Shown here one piece after another: positions 1 through 11,700 of a stretch of DNA of 64,000 nt; position 1 is the stretch's first letter; each line of letters opens with the position of its first letter. The notes under the pieces are model-generated. The model was not told where the DNA came from. It did not search any database and saw nothing but the letters and a program-made list of their open reading frames with translations. Position numbers and translations under genes: made by a program. Source of the DNA: Siphonodentalium dalli (lineage: Eukaryota; Mollusca; Scaphopoda; Gadilida; Siphonodentaliidae); the NCBI GenBank assembly GCA_032622095.1, contig CP136061.1, forward strand, positions 200,812,244-200,876,243. The letters run 5' to 3'.

Positions 1-230
1 CATACGGCTCATACGGCTGTGATGTAGGGGAATTCAGTGTTGTTACTTTTTGCCGCCATTTTCTATGCTCAAATGTTGTTTGTATATATACTAAATAATG
101 TTTGTAAATACCACTCTCACCTTTATGTGTACAAAACGCTCCAATTCGTTTATACAACACATAGAATGTATTGATGTATGATCTCCGTTAATGGAGGTTA
201 ATAAAGAGATACATATATATATATACCATC

Positions 231-262
<32 letters not shown>
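1..262 (+). repeat. Probable LINE 3' end with AT microsatellite
   Basis: A short hairpin (CTCC, loop GTTAAT, GGAG) near 182-195 is followed by an AATAAAG signal and an AT-dinucleotide tail running to about 262. The same order (CTCC-loop-GGAG, AATAAA, AT tail) ends the LINE at 35.2-36.45 kb, and the preceding 20 bases are similar. I therefore read this as the 3' end of a related non-LTR element whose body lies off the left edge. No coding sequence is visible. Confidence 0.4.
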
Positions 263-266
<4 letters not shown>

Positions 267-1640
267 CTGTTATTTATAATTTTTTTGTTCAACGAAATTC
301 TGCCAGTTTGTCAAGTATCTGACACAAAAAGCCACTTGATTTTAGACAATTTAGTCTTCTCGACTCGAATCGTATATGTTTTAACCCCGGAGCCTGAGAA
401 ATCTTAATTTGCGAGCGTTAATTCGGATTGAGTACCTTTAACCGACTGTTGTGTTCAGCCACCCATTATCACGGCATACAAATAAACGACAATGCGAGAA
501 ATACTGTATAATTATAGTTATGGGTCGCCTGTGTTGTGTTACGCTGGCACAGCATTAATTTTGTCATTAATATTAGTCAGTATGGCATTAACACAATTGA
601 TCCTTTCATATTATAACCTGAGATCAGTGCTTATAGTTGTGGTATGCTGTTCCAAGATAGCGACTGTTGTTTGCACTCAATATGGGGGGGGGGGGGAGTC
701 ACACTGGCAAGAGTTTTTTAAAAACTGTTTTAACTGCCATTTTATGACTGTTTAGAACGTTCTCAAATTTGCGTATATTATGGCTATATATGATATACTT
801 CCCAGTCCTGCAATCTACTTTCTATTCCACCGGTCAATTCAATTTGTTTAATCTTATCGACCAATAATACATAGATATTGAGATAACATATATTACATTT
901 ATGAACATGACTTACATCATAAATTTTCAAATGATACATTATAATATATGAACAGTATTTACAATATAAATAATATACTTGCCTGTTATATGTCATTGCC
1001 ATTAATCTGATCCGTTTGGTTTAATTCATTAGGGCTTACCATTCAGGTGTAATGCCATACCACGAGAGATATATTTATTCCTCCAAATATGGGGACCATT
1101 ATTGTACAATACATGTATATACATATACAAAAGTTAACTTGTGACATATATACACAATATAATTTAATTTGAGAAGGCTCATTTGAAGTCGATAGTGCGA
1201 TCTAGTTTCTTATGTGATAATTAAAATATCAGGAGGTCGGATAACTTTCATGAAAGACAGACACAAAACGGAAGCTAATAAAGCCCGGGGTTCCCATGCA
1301 GAAACATCTGCTCAACACATTGAGCAACCTTCAAGCATCGGGGCGTTCGTATTACGTAATGTATCATCTGGTGGGAATTTCTGGCCTATACAGACAGCAC
1401 GGAATTCCATGCTTCTTTGATGATGAATAATGACTGGCAGAAATCCACTGCATTTGACCACCATGTGTGTTAATATCAGTGTCAAGTCGAATAGATCAGC
1501 ATATCCACCCGGATAGCCGCCTAGTTTTATACTGTTTCTCAATATTTCATGTGTATTATAAGTGTTGGTCGATGTAGCTTGGAATACATTTAACACTGTA
1601 AGCAGACGAGTGGACTTGCTAGTAGGAACACCAGAGGCTA
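263..1640. other. Unassigned intergenic or intronic stretch
   Basis: No gene is recognised. A run of ten G lies near 686-695. A minus-strand open frame at 1,312-1,647 has 111 codons but no family I recognise and no splice or promoter support. Confidence 0.5.
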
Positions 1641-2155
1641 AAGGCACGGGCGGCGTTTTTTGCAGAAATATTTATATTTGTCCAAATCGGCATTAACAGA
1701 AGGAACACAAAAATATATACAGTTCCGCTCGATGCCAAACATAATCAGCGCGTAGATAGTATATTGTCGTCAAGACGTACGATGTTGTACGTAAACAAGA
1801 GACTGCTCGTGTTACAGAAGTTGTGTTTCTGTTTATATAACACAGTGCAATTATATTGGTTAACACACACAGATGATATAAACGCTCTTTATTATTTCCA
1901 TATCAGGAAAACCTTAACAAATAACGCTCTTTGTGTTTACCATATCCGGACATAAACAAAACCAGGAAACGTAACGTTTTTGCTTTCGTTTACACAACAA
2001 AAGGGGGAAATGACAATAACATACTTTTTATGCCATATTTCTGATTGACATAAGAACAAAGGCTCTATATTTTTACTAATCCTTCTGTTTATGGCGGTTT
2101 TGGGCGGATGTGATTATTTTAACAGCATACCCACCACCAACGCCGCCCGTATCTT
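1641..2155 (+). mobile_element. MITE family 1, copy 1 (complete)
   Basis: 515-bp nonautonomous element flanked by TA on both sides. The left terminus reads AAGGCACGGGCGGCGTT; the right terminus is the inverse of AAGATACGGGCGGCGTT. The interior carries the family's hallmark words (CGCTCTTTAT, TTTGTTTAC and TGGCGGTTTTGGGCGGATG near the right end). Other copies lie at 29,660-30,155, 38,033-39,844 (inverted, split by a LINE), 47,002-47,409 (inverted, truncated) and about 56,250-56,432 (remnant). TA duplication and short TIRs fit a Tc1/mariner-type mobiliser, but no transposase is in the window. Confidence 0.8.
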
Positions 2156-4552
2156 TAACTTATGTAAAGAAATCATACCTATATAGTATATCGAAAATTT
2201 GTAATTACATGTTGGATTATGACTATATATGGGCATATCTTGCCCGAAATAAACACAATACAATAGCAGTAATGGTTTTTTTCCCATTTACATACACACA
2301 CAATATACATCTATTCAATTATATATGACCTGTCAAATGAACAGCGATTTCGTTCTATATTGTTAAATGGCTACGATATACGATTTAACCTCTACTTATC
2401 CACGCATCTATGTACATGTACATTGATTTGCAATGGTGTCGATATACCAAAACCATTGCTAGACACCAAATAATTCTGATCAAATTGGTCGACATAAACT
2501 CAAATGTTTTGTATCTCGTAATTTGCTGTACATTTCAGTTTTATAAGGTTTCGAAAATTCAACCATTTCGTGCTTTATATGCAAACTACTTGGCTTCAAA
2601 TTGAATAGGTGCGAAAAGTGTTGTTCCACATGTAAGTCAGATTGTAGCTTGAAAGAAATCGAAGATGGTGCACCGTATTACCACTTATGGTTGCACACCA
2701 GGTTGCAGTGAATTATTTCCGAACGCGACCAAATTTACATGGCATGGTCACATGTCACCCCGATAACGATGCCATGAAAATTTTGTAAGCGAATTACTCG
2801 CCCCTGAATGTTCAAAAAAAAATATTTGCTCTCCATAATGGAGGAAAATTGCTAATGGAGTAGCCGAAGCGCGCGCGAGGGTGAGATCAGACCAGAGGAG
2901 GCGGTACACGTCATATTTAGCAAAAAGAAATAGGAGTCAAATTGTTGAGCAAACAGTTAAGTCAACAATATTTTCAGTGTATATACCGTTGCCACGTCCC
3001 TACAACGGCGTAAGGTACACGATGCTGGTTGATCGCATCCATGACAGGGGGCGACGCACTCTATTTGTCATTGGTCATAACCAATGATTTCATGCAATGC
3101 ATACATAAGCAGATGTTGAGTATATCGATGGATTATATGCGTGATTGATCACCATAATTACGAATTTTATGTTTTCAGTACGCTTTCATGGTGTTGAACA
3201 TGAAATCTTGTTTGTCGGTGCCATGAATGTACATTTATATGTGGTGCGCTAATCATTGTTAATGTTAAGTGCTTTTAAAGATGCATTATCCGATTAAGTG
3301 CTTTTTAAGATGCATTATCCGATTGAAGAAATATTGTCGTTGTAACTTGAATTGGTGATATGGTGACCGTCTGATAAATTAAAATAACTGGGGTAAAATA
3401 TGTATGTATCACATTGTGTCACGCATACATTTGGCGATTTACTACAAAAGCCAAACAGGAGGGAATATCTATCTTGAGCAGTGAGATCGCCTGCCGGCGC
3501 GTGTTAGCCCATCCATAACTAATATAATCCGATGGCGCGCCTTAGGGGCGGCGGCAGATATCTCAAATTGTCTCAGCCCATAGTGTGCGCTATATATCTG
3601 CCCTGGCGGTTAATAGGAATTATTATTCCCTTCTATATGGCTGTGTTTGTATACACCGTCGGGGTGGTACGCCATGGATGGCGGCAAACACTCTGGGTTT
3701 AAAATTAATAGGTCAGTATATTGCTATGCAATGTTATAGTCCCTATATATAGTTTGCTTATATTAACATCCACATATGTACATGTACGTACACAGTCACA
3801 ACTGATCCCGTCTATCTCAAATCGTAAATGTATTATTTTTTAAAATAAATATTGGAATCGCGTATGATCGATACCTGCAGAATATATCCCACTAGGACAT
3901 TGGTATCCATATTATTCATGCTGTTGTCGTCATACAAACAAAACAACCACAATCATGCGTGATTAGTTCCACAGATTTGTATTGAAGTGCTCTAAATTGA
4001 TGACAAATTACGACACATACTCTTCGTTAAAATATGCAGTCGAAAATGGCGAATCAAGAAGGATGATCTTGGATTCATCGATGTGGCTGGAAAATATGTT
4101 TATTCGGCCGTTTCCGAAAGTAAAAATACTGACAGACATACGGATTACGACATGTTTCAATGGGTGGAGATGAGGATAATGAGAGTATTCTAAAGGAACG
4201 GCATATAAATAATATAATTGTGAAATTGCCTCGTAATATTGTGGGATAAGTGGGATTAACTTTTATTTTATATATCTAAAGGAACAGTAACTCCTGCATG
4301 CAAACTACTTATGTCCGCGCTGCGTGACATTCGCATAAATTTGGAGACAGCATGGCGTTTGTTAAAATAATTCATATGCCGCCTATATGGAGGAAGCTTT
4401 TATTTTATGTAATCTTGTGATATATTTCTATAATACCATATGGGCGCACAAAACCTAAATTAAACAGTAAAATATAATATAGACACATAAACAAACTCAA
4501 ATGTTAATGTCGATGCGTACGTGCACATGTACGTCAGTGAGATATCCCGAAT
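2156..4552. other. Unassigned stretch
   Basis: No coding feature or family recognised. A small tandem duplication (AAGTGCTTTTTAAGATGC type, 36-37 bp) lies at 3,265-3,325. The remainder looks like unique AT-rich DNA. Confidence 0.5.
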
Positions 4553-4789
4553 TTAAGTAGTCTTGTTGATTTGCTACGATGCTGGTGGGTATACCACGGA
4601 GTTGAAATATGCTGATATGGTAAACTGTTAAGAAAATGTACCGTTATTCTTTCGGAACATACATGTTGCAGTGTCTGGATATATATACAATAACGGAACA
4701 ATTTCTTAACACCAATATTTGTCACTACCAGCACAATGGCAAGTCAGCAGGACCCACCAGCATCAGATCAAATTAGCAGGATAACTTAA
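4553..4789. mobile_element. Small TTAA-flanked MITE with about 37-bp TIRs
   Basis: The left end (TTAAGTAGTCTTGTTGATTT onward to GCTGGTGGG) is the imperfect inverse of the right end (CCCACCAGCATCAGATCA to ACTTAA), with about 30 of 37 positions matching. Both ends carry TTAA, which could be the target duplication of a piggyBac-like mobiliser. A third, single-ended copy of the terminus occurs at about 5,152-5,200 (CCCACCAGCATCATAGCAAA). There is no internal coding capacity. Confidence 0.55.
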
Positions 4790-6735
4790 CCGGGATGGAA
4801 AGTGTTTGCCTTGCAATGACTGGACCTTGAAATCAGCTCTATCTCACCTATGACATACATGCACTGTGTCACACTTATAGTAAGGTGGTCACTTTCACCG
4901 CTGTGGCCTGCTCCCACAACTAATGATACACACGGAGTTATCATAGCTCACATCCCTGTCGACGCGCCCGTGACCTGACGGGTGTCACCTTGTTGTCTCG
5001 ATGTCCGTTTCGATATAGATTGGTGTGTGTGTATAGATGATGATCGCCGCTCTTCATTGCTATAAATATTCATTTAACACTGGTTCGCCCTGGTTATTTG
5101 GTCATGTGGTCTTAGCAGCATCAGTTCGCCATATCAGCAGCATGACAGTTCACCTGATCCCACCAGCATCATAGCAAATTAGCAAGACCATTTAACCAGT
5201 GTGTGGTTATTATATCACACCATCGTTGACTGACTGTTAGCATATTTTAATCTGTTGTGTACACTCGGGCGATTTATATTGGTCCACCGGGAGGTGTCAA
5301 TTACCATGTCTAATGACCATGAAGTGATAATTTCGTCTGACGCGTGTCTGTTCCCGGGTGTCCCATCGCAGCCGGCATTTCATTAAAAAAAATTGTGCAT
5401 CTATTTACAATGCATAATGTATATATTTACATGAATTATATTCAACTATGGTCGTATGGTATGCATACATGTACATCAGTATAATAATGTTCATAGTGTT
5501 CTCCTGCACTTAACTGTGAAAGACTGAAACCAAAGTTTCAGACAAACTAGGACAATCCGGTGTGTGTGTAATTTAGAAATCAGTTTCCACTCACGGGAAG
5601 TATATTAGTTATAAACGCTCTTTATCGACATACAACTTATAATATTTCGATATTTGCCTCCCACAACTCAACAAAATGCAATGTTAAGAAGATAACAGTC
5701 CACTGGCATGTATGCTGGAATATGGGAATGAGGACAGACTACCATTGTTCATGGGTCGTGTGCTTCCTTTGACCACCCAACTCGGCATACGATAGTACAG
5801 CAAAGTGATTTATAATGATGCCCCTTGGGTATACGACTATCTGGTTGTACCACGAGGCATGATTGTGTTATATTGAGTAAACTCATAGGAATTTTTTCGA
5901 GAACAGACAAACACCTATCTGGACTAAGAGCCAGTCTGTTAGTTTTGGTGGAAGGTGAATAACTCTATACACTTGTATTTGGTACAATTAACCTCACCAC
6001 CATAAAGACAGCAATTAGAAACACACAAAACGTCATCCCGTATATATGTTATCTTCGTCATCTACGTTGTATTTGTTAAAATGTTAATGGGAGAGGGGTG
6101 GATGTAAGTTGTTAAAATTTGTGCCCCTATCCCTCTTGTAATATTATATTACAATAAAATATGTTTTAAAAAAAGACACGATATAAGACTTATATATGTA
6201 TTTGGGGTGGTGGGGTCAATTGTGCGAAATTCCCCTGACTATATATCTCCTAGTTTTTTTTATTTTTATGCATTTTAGTTAAATAAAGTGGGAGTTTTGG
6301 GGTAAATATGAGAATCTCTATCAATTAGTGGAAAATCTTCGGCGTGACGTCAGCGCATGCGCTAATATTAAACGTGTGTCTTACCAATAATTATGAAGCT
6401 GATTTTGTGAGTTAATTATGTGATAAATATAGTTACGATGTACATGTAGGTTGTATACAATGCTATGTATTGGCATCAAGCTAATACTATTCCGAAATTT
6501 GCCTTGCCAACTCAACATCATGCAATGTTAAAATGGCACATAACAGTCGGGAACATATGATTCAATATAACCATACTGTATTATATTGATGCCCAAAGTA
6601 AGGTAGACATAAGCACTGCGCTCTCGTCGCACACCGTTCCGATACGCGCGCCGAATCTGGAGCTTAATTAGCTACAGCGCCGATCTCAGCGCGTTTACGT
6701 GCTGTATCTGGCGGGCCGGGTAAGCTCAGATCCGT
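4790..6735. other. Unassigned stretch with repeat fragments
   Basis: Apart from the partial MITE terminus at 5,152-5,200, there is a hairpin-plus-AATAAA structure (TGTAAT, ATT, ATTACA then AATAAAAT) at about 6,137-6,163 that could be the 3' end of a retroposed element. No protein-coding region is recognised. Confidence 0.4.
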
Positions 6736-7144
6736 TATATCGTAGCGAGGAAGTGTATTGTTTTTCTATTGGGGCCGTTTTCTGTTTAATTGAAAATACT
6801 CAGAAACTAATTGGAGGAGAACCGTGAAATCTCTAGAGAATGTAGGCATCTATAAGGGATACTGAAATGAAGGTATCGCGATGTCGCCAGAACACTTCAC
6901 CACGGAATAAAATTAAAAATAAAAAAAAATATTTTTCATTATTATTGTTGTACATGTACTTCCATGGTGTAACCAAGAAAGTATATTGTTTTTGTACTGT
7001 GCCGTTTTCCGTTTATATGGAAATACTCAAAAAGTAATTGCAGTAGAAACGCGAAACCTGTAGCGAATATGTAGGCATCTGAGGTCTACTAAAAATAAAG
7101 GTATCCGCATGTCGGTCCAGTGTTTCTTGACGGAGTTATGGCCC
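6736..7144 (+). repeat. Two-copy degenerate direct repeat
   Basis: Segments of about 170 bp starting near 6,745 and 6,973 share the order GTATTGTTTTT, CCGTTTTC(T/C)GTTTA, AAATACTCA, TGTAGGCATCT and AAGGTATC, with about 70-75% identity by eye. It reads as old tandem duplication; no coding content. Confidence 0.55.
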
Positions 7145-7664
7145 TTTTACGATTATTGTTCACTATTATTATTATTATTATACTCGACACTTTTGCAACG
7201 ACCAAATCTCTGAAAGTATTAGGATTAGACAACTGAAGGTTGGTAAGTATGTTGGGGTAAATGAGTTATATGCCTTTGGCTCATAACGAATATTGTCCGC
7301 GTTTACCCCGCGGAGTCATCTCCCTTTATATGAAAACATGTCATTTTATTATCTCGAAAATTATAAGGAGCAGAGCATCGAAAATTAGACCGTATGCACG
7401 CCTCGATATGCCCTACTGCCCACGGGCATCAAAACTTGTGTCCGCGCTTTCCCTGAGGAGTTACCGCCCATAAATAGGGACACACTATACACCAGGATGA
7501 ATAAACCGAGGTTTTTTTTTTTTTTTTTTTTTTTTTTAATAAGTCCAACACTATTAATTTTTTATCGCATATTCCGAATGGTAAGAGTTATTCTGACCCG
7601 AATATACCGCTTAAAAGCTTTTTATCCCAGGCCTTTCCGCGTTACGGTGAATGGAAATATTGAA
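7145..7664. other. Unassigned stretch with poly-T tract
   Basis: Contains an ATT trinucleotide run (about 7,163-7,180) and 26 consecutive T at 7,512-7,537. The poly-T could be the A-tail of a minus-strand retroposed sequence, but no body is recognisable. Confidence 0.4.
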
Positions 7665-8660
7665 CCTATTTTTCCAGCCAAATCAAAACGGGTTAATTTG
7701 AGAGCAAGATAATGCTGTAGCAAGTACGTTGGCATACGTCCCAAAAGTTTGACCGATATACTTTAAAAATAACCCGCCCAACGGAGAATGCGAGTCGGGG
7801 TGGGTTGAGACTTTAGGAAAATTCCACGAAAATTGCAAAGGGGAGAAAATTCAAACATCGAGATAAAATGTTTTTGATGAGTACATCTGATGGGTAGTGT
7901 TCACGCGCATCTACAGTGCGATTTTCTAATTTTCAGATGGAACGGTTTACTCGTGACAACGCTATATAACATAAATATGTATACTTAAGTAGTCCATCAC
8001 TAACCTATTTTTAGCCCCAAATCCAAACGGGCTAATGAAGGAGCGAGTTTAATGCAGTGGCATGTAAGTCGGTATACTGTAGGTACGCATCCAAAATTTG
8101 ACTTCTCTACTATAAACGCAACCTGCTCAACGGAGTGTTTGTGTCTGGGTCGGTTCAGATTTGGCAAATTCCACCGAAAATAAAATGGGGGAAATTACTC
8201 CGAAAATCAGATATTGAGATAAAAACTTTTCGACGAGTGGATGTGATTAGTAGTATCTAAACGCAAGATTTGTACGCTTTTCAAAGTTTTAGAGTGGACG
8301 GTTTAACACTGGCAACGTGTAACGTTGTTAACGGGTGATATATATTATATTACTCAAATTCAAACCCACTCTTTATGACGCAAATTCAAACGGACTTATC
8401 AAGGAGCAAGGCAAATGCATGAATATGTTCACCGATATACTATAGGTATGTCCGATCTACTATAAATGTAACTTGTCCAACGGAGAGGTGGCGTACGCCC
8501 CGGGGAGGGTCGAGGCTTTTGGCAAATTCCACCGAAACTCGTAAACGGGAAAAAATGGGAAATCGCGAATCAAGTGTTTTATATTTTGAACACTGCATGT
8601 GTTTGGTAGTATATAAGGACAACATTAGTTTCAGAGCGGAAGGGTACGCACTCATCTAGC
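7665..8660 (+). repeat. Three-unit tandem repeat, about 355-bp period
   Basis: Units begin near 7,665, 8,010 and 8,370. Each carries in order: AAATC(C/A)AAACGG, a GATATACT or GGTATACT block, CAACGGAG, GGCAAATTCCACCGAAA (or a variant), ATCGAGATAAAA or similar, a TGATTAGTAGTAT type block and CGGTTTA. Units are about 65-75% identical by eye, so the array is old. No intact reading frame runs through it. Confidence 0.65.
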
Positions 8661-9015
8661 ATTATCGATTGTGATATAGTTATGTCTCGATTACAGTTCA
8701 CTCTATTACAAAGACGTTAATGACTATAGTGTAGCGATGACGCACTGAAATACTAATTAATTAATTAACCAAGCGGTCTTTCATCCGCCATTGAAACTAA
8801 AAGATTCTGAATCCGAAACCGAAAGAACTATCAAATAAATGTGAAATAACATAGTTATGGTACATTAATATGCTTTACACCCTTTTGATCTACATGTCGA
8901 TTACGATATAATCAGACATGCCAAATTTCGTTACCGTTGAAATTGATATGGGCATCTTGGGAGGGGTTATAATTAGCTCTAAATATATCCCTACCGAATA
9001 AAAATTATCTGATTG
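8661..9015. other. Unassigned stretch
   Basis: AT-rich, with a TAATTAATTAATTAA tetranucleotide run near 8,753-8,767. Nothing else recognised. Confidence 0.4.
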
Positions 9016-9115
9016 GCTGGGGTGAATGGTGGCTCAGTTGGTCACGACCATGATGCAATAAACTGTCATTAAGCATCCACGGTGGGTCGAACCAAATCAC
9101 ATAACCTTTTGGAAT
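9016..9115 (+). repeat. tRNA-like SINE head (candidate)
   Basis: TGGCTCAGTTGG at 9,030-9,041 is a perfect match to the RNA polymerase III A-box consensus TRGCNNAGYNGG. A degenerate B-box, GGGTCGAACCA, lies about 43 nt further on at 9,084-9,094. Order and spacing fit a tRNA-derived SINE promoter. The B-box deviates at three positions and I cannot fold a full cloverleaf, so this is a SINE or relic rather than a working tRNA. No second copy was found in the window. Confidence 0.45.
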
Positions 9116-9439
9116 ATATATCTTATTTAGAAATGTCAATGCAAGTCCACCATCGGATCACAAAACACCAATATGCATTCGGGTGAAGATGAACACACCT
9201 ATACGCATAACACACACATGGAATGGGATACCATGGAAGTATATCTGATTCCATGGAATCTGACCTCTAGTTGTTACTTCTTCTCGTTTACGTTATTTTT
9301 GGTAACTTCGTCATTTTTAATTATAAATTTCTCTCTTAATGTAAATATTTTATTCCAATCATATTAATACATGTAACATATGTGAACATTTAGCAAAAGT
9401 TTGACAATATAGTATAGGTAGGTGAATTTGAAAGGGTAT

Positions 9440-9711
9440 TAAACAACAAGCCCCGGGCTTTTTATTAAGTTTGTTCCCATAAAGAGCTTCTCTCTTGAGC
9501 TTCAGTTCATCGATGAGTGATTTAAATCTGTCTTTCCAATTTTTATCTGGTCCGAGTTGACGTAATTCTTTTTGGAGAGAGATACTCTGCCATTGTTTGT
9601 TGTGTTCAACTGTATTTTTATCAACCTTATGATATTTATTAGCTTAATAGGACGAATTTTATCGTGAATGTGTTTCCCAAGGCGCATACAACTTTGAGTA
9701 ACTGCACTCAC
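9440..9711 (-). pseudogene. Degenerate protein-like remnant (unrecognised)
   Basis: On the minus strand a 69-codon frame ends at 9,502. A second frame overlapping it continues with a charged, helix-like stretch (LRQLGPDKNWKDRF, then LIDELKLKREALYG), as if one frame had shifted near 9,590. The hydrophilic pattern looks like former coding sequence, perhaps a coiled-coil part of a mobile-element protein. I cannot name the family. Confidence 0.25.
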
Positions 9712-9840
9712 CCTTCACATTATTGTTTAACATACAATGTGGCCTTATTCTAAACATAATTTTTATTGTTGTGTACGCAGCATATATCAGATTGATATAT
9801 GAATTGAACAATGTTCAGAAATTAACCATACTGGTACCAT

Positions 9841-10345
9841 GTTGTAATTGATCATCATGGGGGGCATATTTTAATTAGTCGTCATTGGACCATATTTGAA
9901 TTGACCCTCATGGGACTATATTTGTATTTACACCCCCCTCATGGAACCGTTGTTTAATAAACACCGATTACACCATATTTGTATTTGAATAAACCCTCAT
10001 AATGCGACCATATTTCAACTTCAATTAACTCTCATGGGACCATATTGACCCTCATGTGACCATGTTTGAATTAACCCCCATGTGTCCACATTTGTATTAA
10101 CCCCCATGGGGCCATATATTAATAAAACCTGATCAGTTATGGGAACATATTTTAATTAACAATAATGGTTCCATTTTAATTAACCATCATGTGACCATAT
10201 TTTTTATTAACACTCGTTGGACCATATTATAATTAACCCGCATCGGACCATGTTTTAAATAACCCTATCTGAATAACTAACCCTCATGGGACCATACATG
10301 TATTTTAATTAGCCCTCATGCGAGACCATAATTTCAAAGTTGATA
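9841..10345 (+). repeat. Degenerate minisatellite, about 25-bp unit
   Basis: About 17 diverged units of the type CCCTCATGGGACCATATT followed by TGAATTAA run in one direction. Individual units vary (CATGTGACCAT, CATCGGACCAT, CGTTGGACCAT), and spacing ranges roughly from 20 to 45 bp because of small indels. No coding role seen. Confidence 0.75.
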
Positions 10346-11142
10346 CCAGGAGTACATTACATGAGACCATGCATATATTATCATTACGGCTCGTATGGTG
10401 TAGATTGACAAGTATATCTGGCCCTGTAGTAGGGGGGGGGGATAAATGAAAATCGTGCATTTTATGGTAAAAGCGTCAAATTTGGCATATATATCTACAA
10501 CAAATGAATATAAGTTTGGATATAGGTTGATTCTGTCTTAAAACATGTTTTCCCCATTATTGTCCTAAAACTATTCCGTAGCCATGGAAATCTGAATTTA
10601 AAGCAAATTAGTCATCATAAAAAGACAGATATGAGTATTTAAAAATATATAACAGAACGGTTTATGAAAATCCATTCATATCGGTTTACACAGTTATTTA
10701 CCACTTGCTTGTTAATTCCACTTATGCAATTTTATCAGTTTACATTAATATTCTCTTGCTGTTCTCGCATAGAAATTAATTGCCTGAATTAACTATTAAA
10801 TGGGTCTAAACATGTGTAGAATTTACTCATGCATCATTTAAACATCGCAATTACTTTACAATGTTTTCACACCGGTGCTTGATAAAATGAAAGACTGATG
10901 TAACAGGATATCTCCTCCTGGATATCACCCCACCATGGATATCTTCCCCCATGTATGACTAAACAAAAAATTCACTAATTTGATAGCGTTTGACCCTGAA
11001 ATTTTCTCTCTTTTTTTCAAGTGAGAACATTTTTTTCCCACGCATTTTGTAGTTTGATCTTGATATGTCCAGACAAATGTTTAGGCGGTTTATTTTTTTA
11101 TTTATTATTTTTAATTGTCAAGGCCACCCATCACCTTTATAT
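10346..11142. other. Unassigned stretch
   Basis: A G10 run lies near 10,432-10,441. Three GGATATC(A/T) words cluster at 10,906-10,942. No gene recognised. Confidence 0.4.
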
Positions 11143-11700
11143 AGTCATGAAACGGCGAGAAATTAACTTCTTCCGAGAAAAAGTTGTTTGAGTCAGGATT
11201 TTGGGTGGGTGGTGGGATGTCCAGGCAGGATAACTCCCAGAATATCTCCCACCCAGCTTCTACATAACAAAAAATCCTCTTATAGTTGTATTGCTATTTT
11301 TGCTTTATAAAATCATGAAACGGCGAAAAATTAACTTCTTCCGAGAAAACGTTGTTTGAGTCAAGGTTTGGGGTGGGGGAGATGTCCAGGTCGGGATACA
11401 CCCCCACCCAGCAACTACATGACACAAAATCGTCTTATGGTTGTATTGCTTGTTTTGCTTTTTATATTCATGACACGTCGAGAAATTAACTTTTTCCGAG
11501 AAAAAGTTGTTTGAGTCAGGGTAGGCCACTTGGGAGTGGGGGATTTCTCCCCACCCAGCACATACATGGCACAATATCCTCTTATTGTTTTATGTTTATT
11601 TTGGCTTAATTTAGTGATGAAATGGCGAGAAATTAACTTCTGCCGAGAAAAGGTTGTTTGAGTCAGGGTTTTGGGGTGGGGGAGATGCCTATACATTTGG
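11143..11700 (+). repeat. Four-unit tandem repeat, about 145-170-bp period
   Basis: The block TCATGAAACGGCGAGAAATT, followed by AACTTCTTCCGAGAAAAAGT and TGTTTGAGTCAGG, recurs at about 11,145, 11,314, 11,469 and 11,615. It is followed each time by a G-rich GGGTGGG segment, CTCCCCACCCAGC and CCTCTTAT(A/T)GTT. Minus-strand frames of 89 and 98 codons here are by-products of the repeat. A short tandem core of this size is typical of several invertebrate nonautonomous elements, but I see no terminal motif on either side. Confidence 0.75.

Noticed and set aside
1312-1647. 111-codon minus-strand frame
   Set aside because: No recognised domain, ends next to a MITE, no splice or promoter evidence; not called as a gene.
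9841-10345. CRISPR-like array
   Set aside because: Repeats are degenerate with no constant repeat/unique spacer structure, and the genome is eukaryotic.
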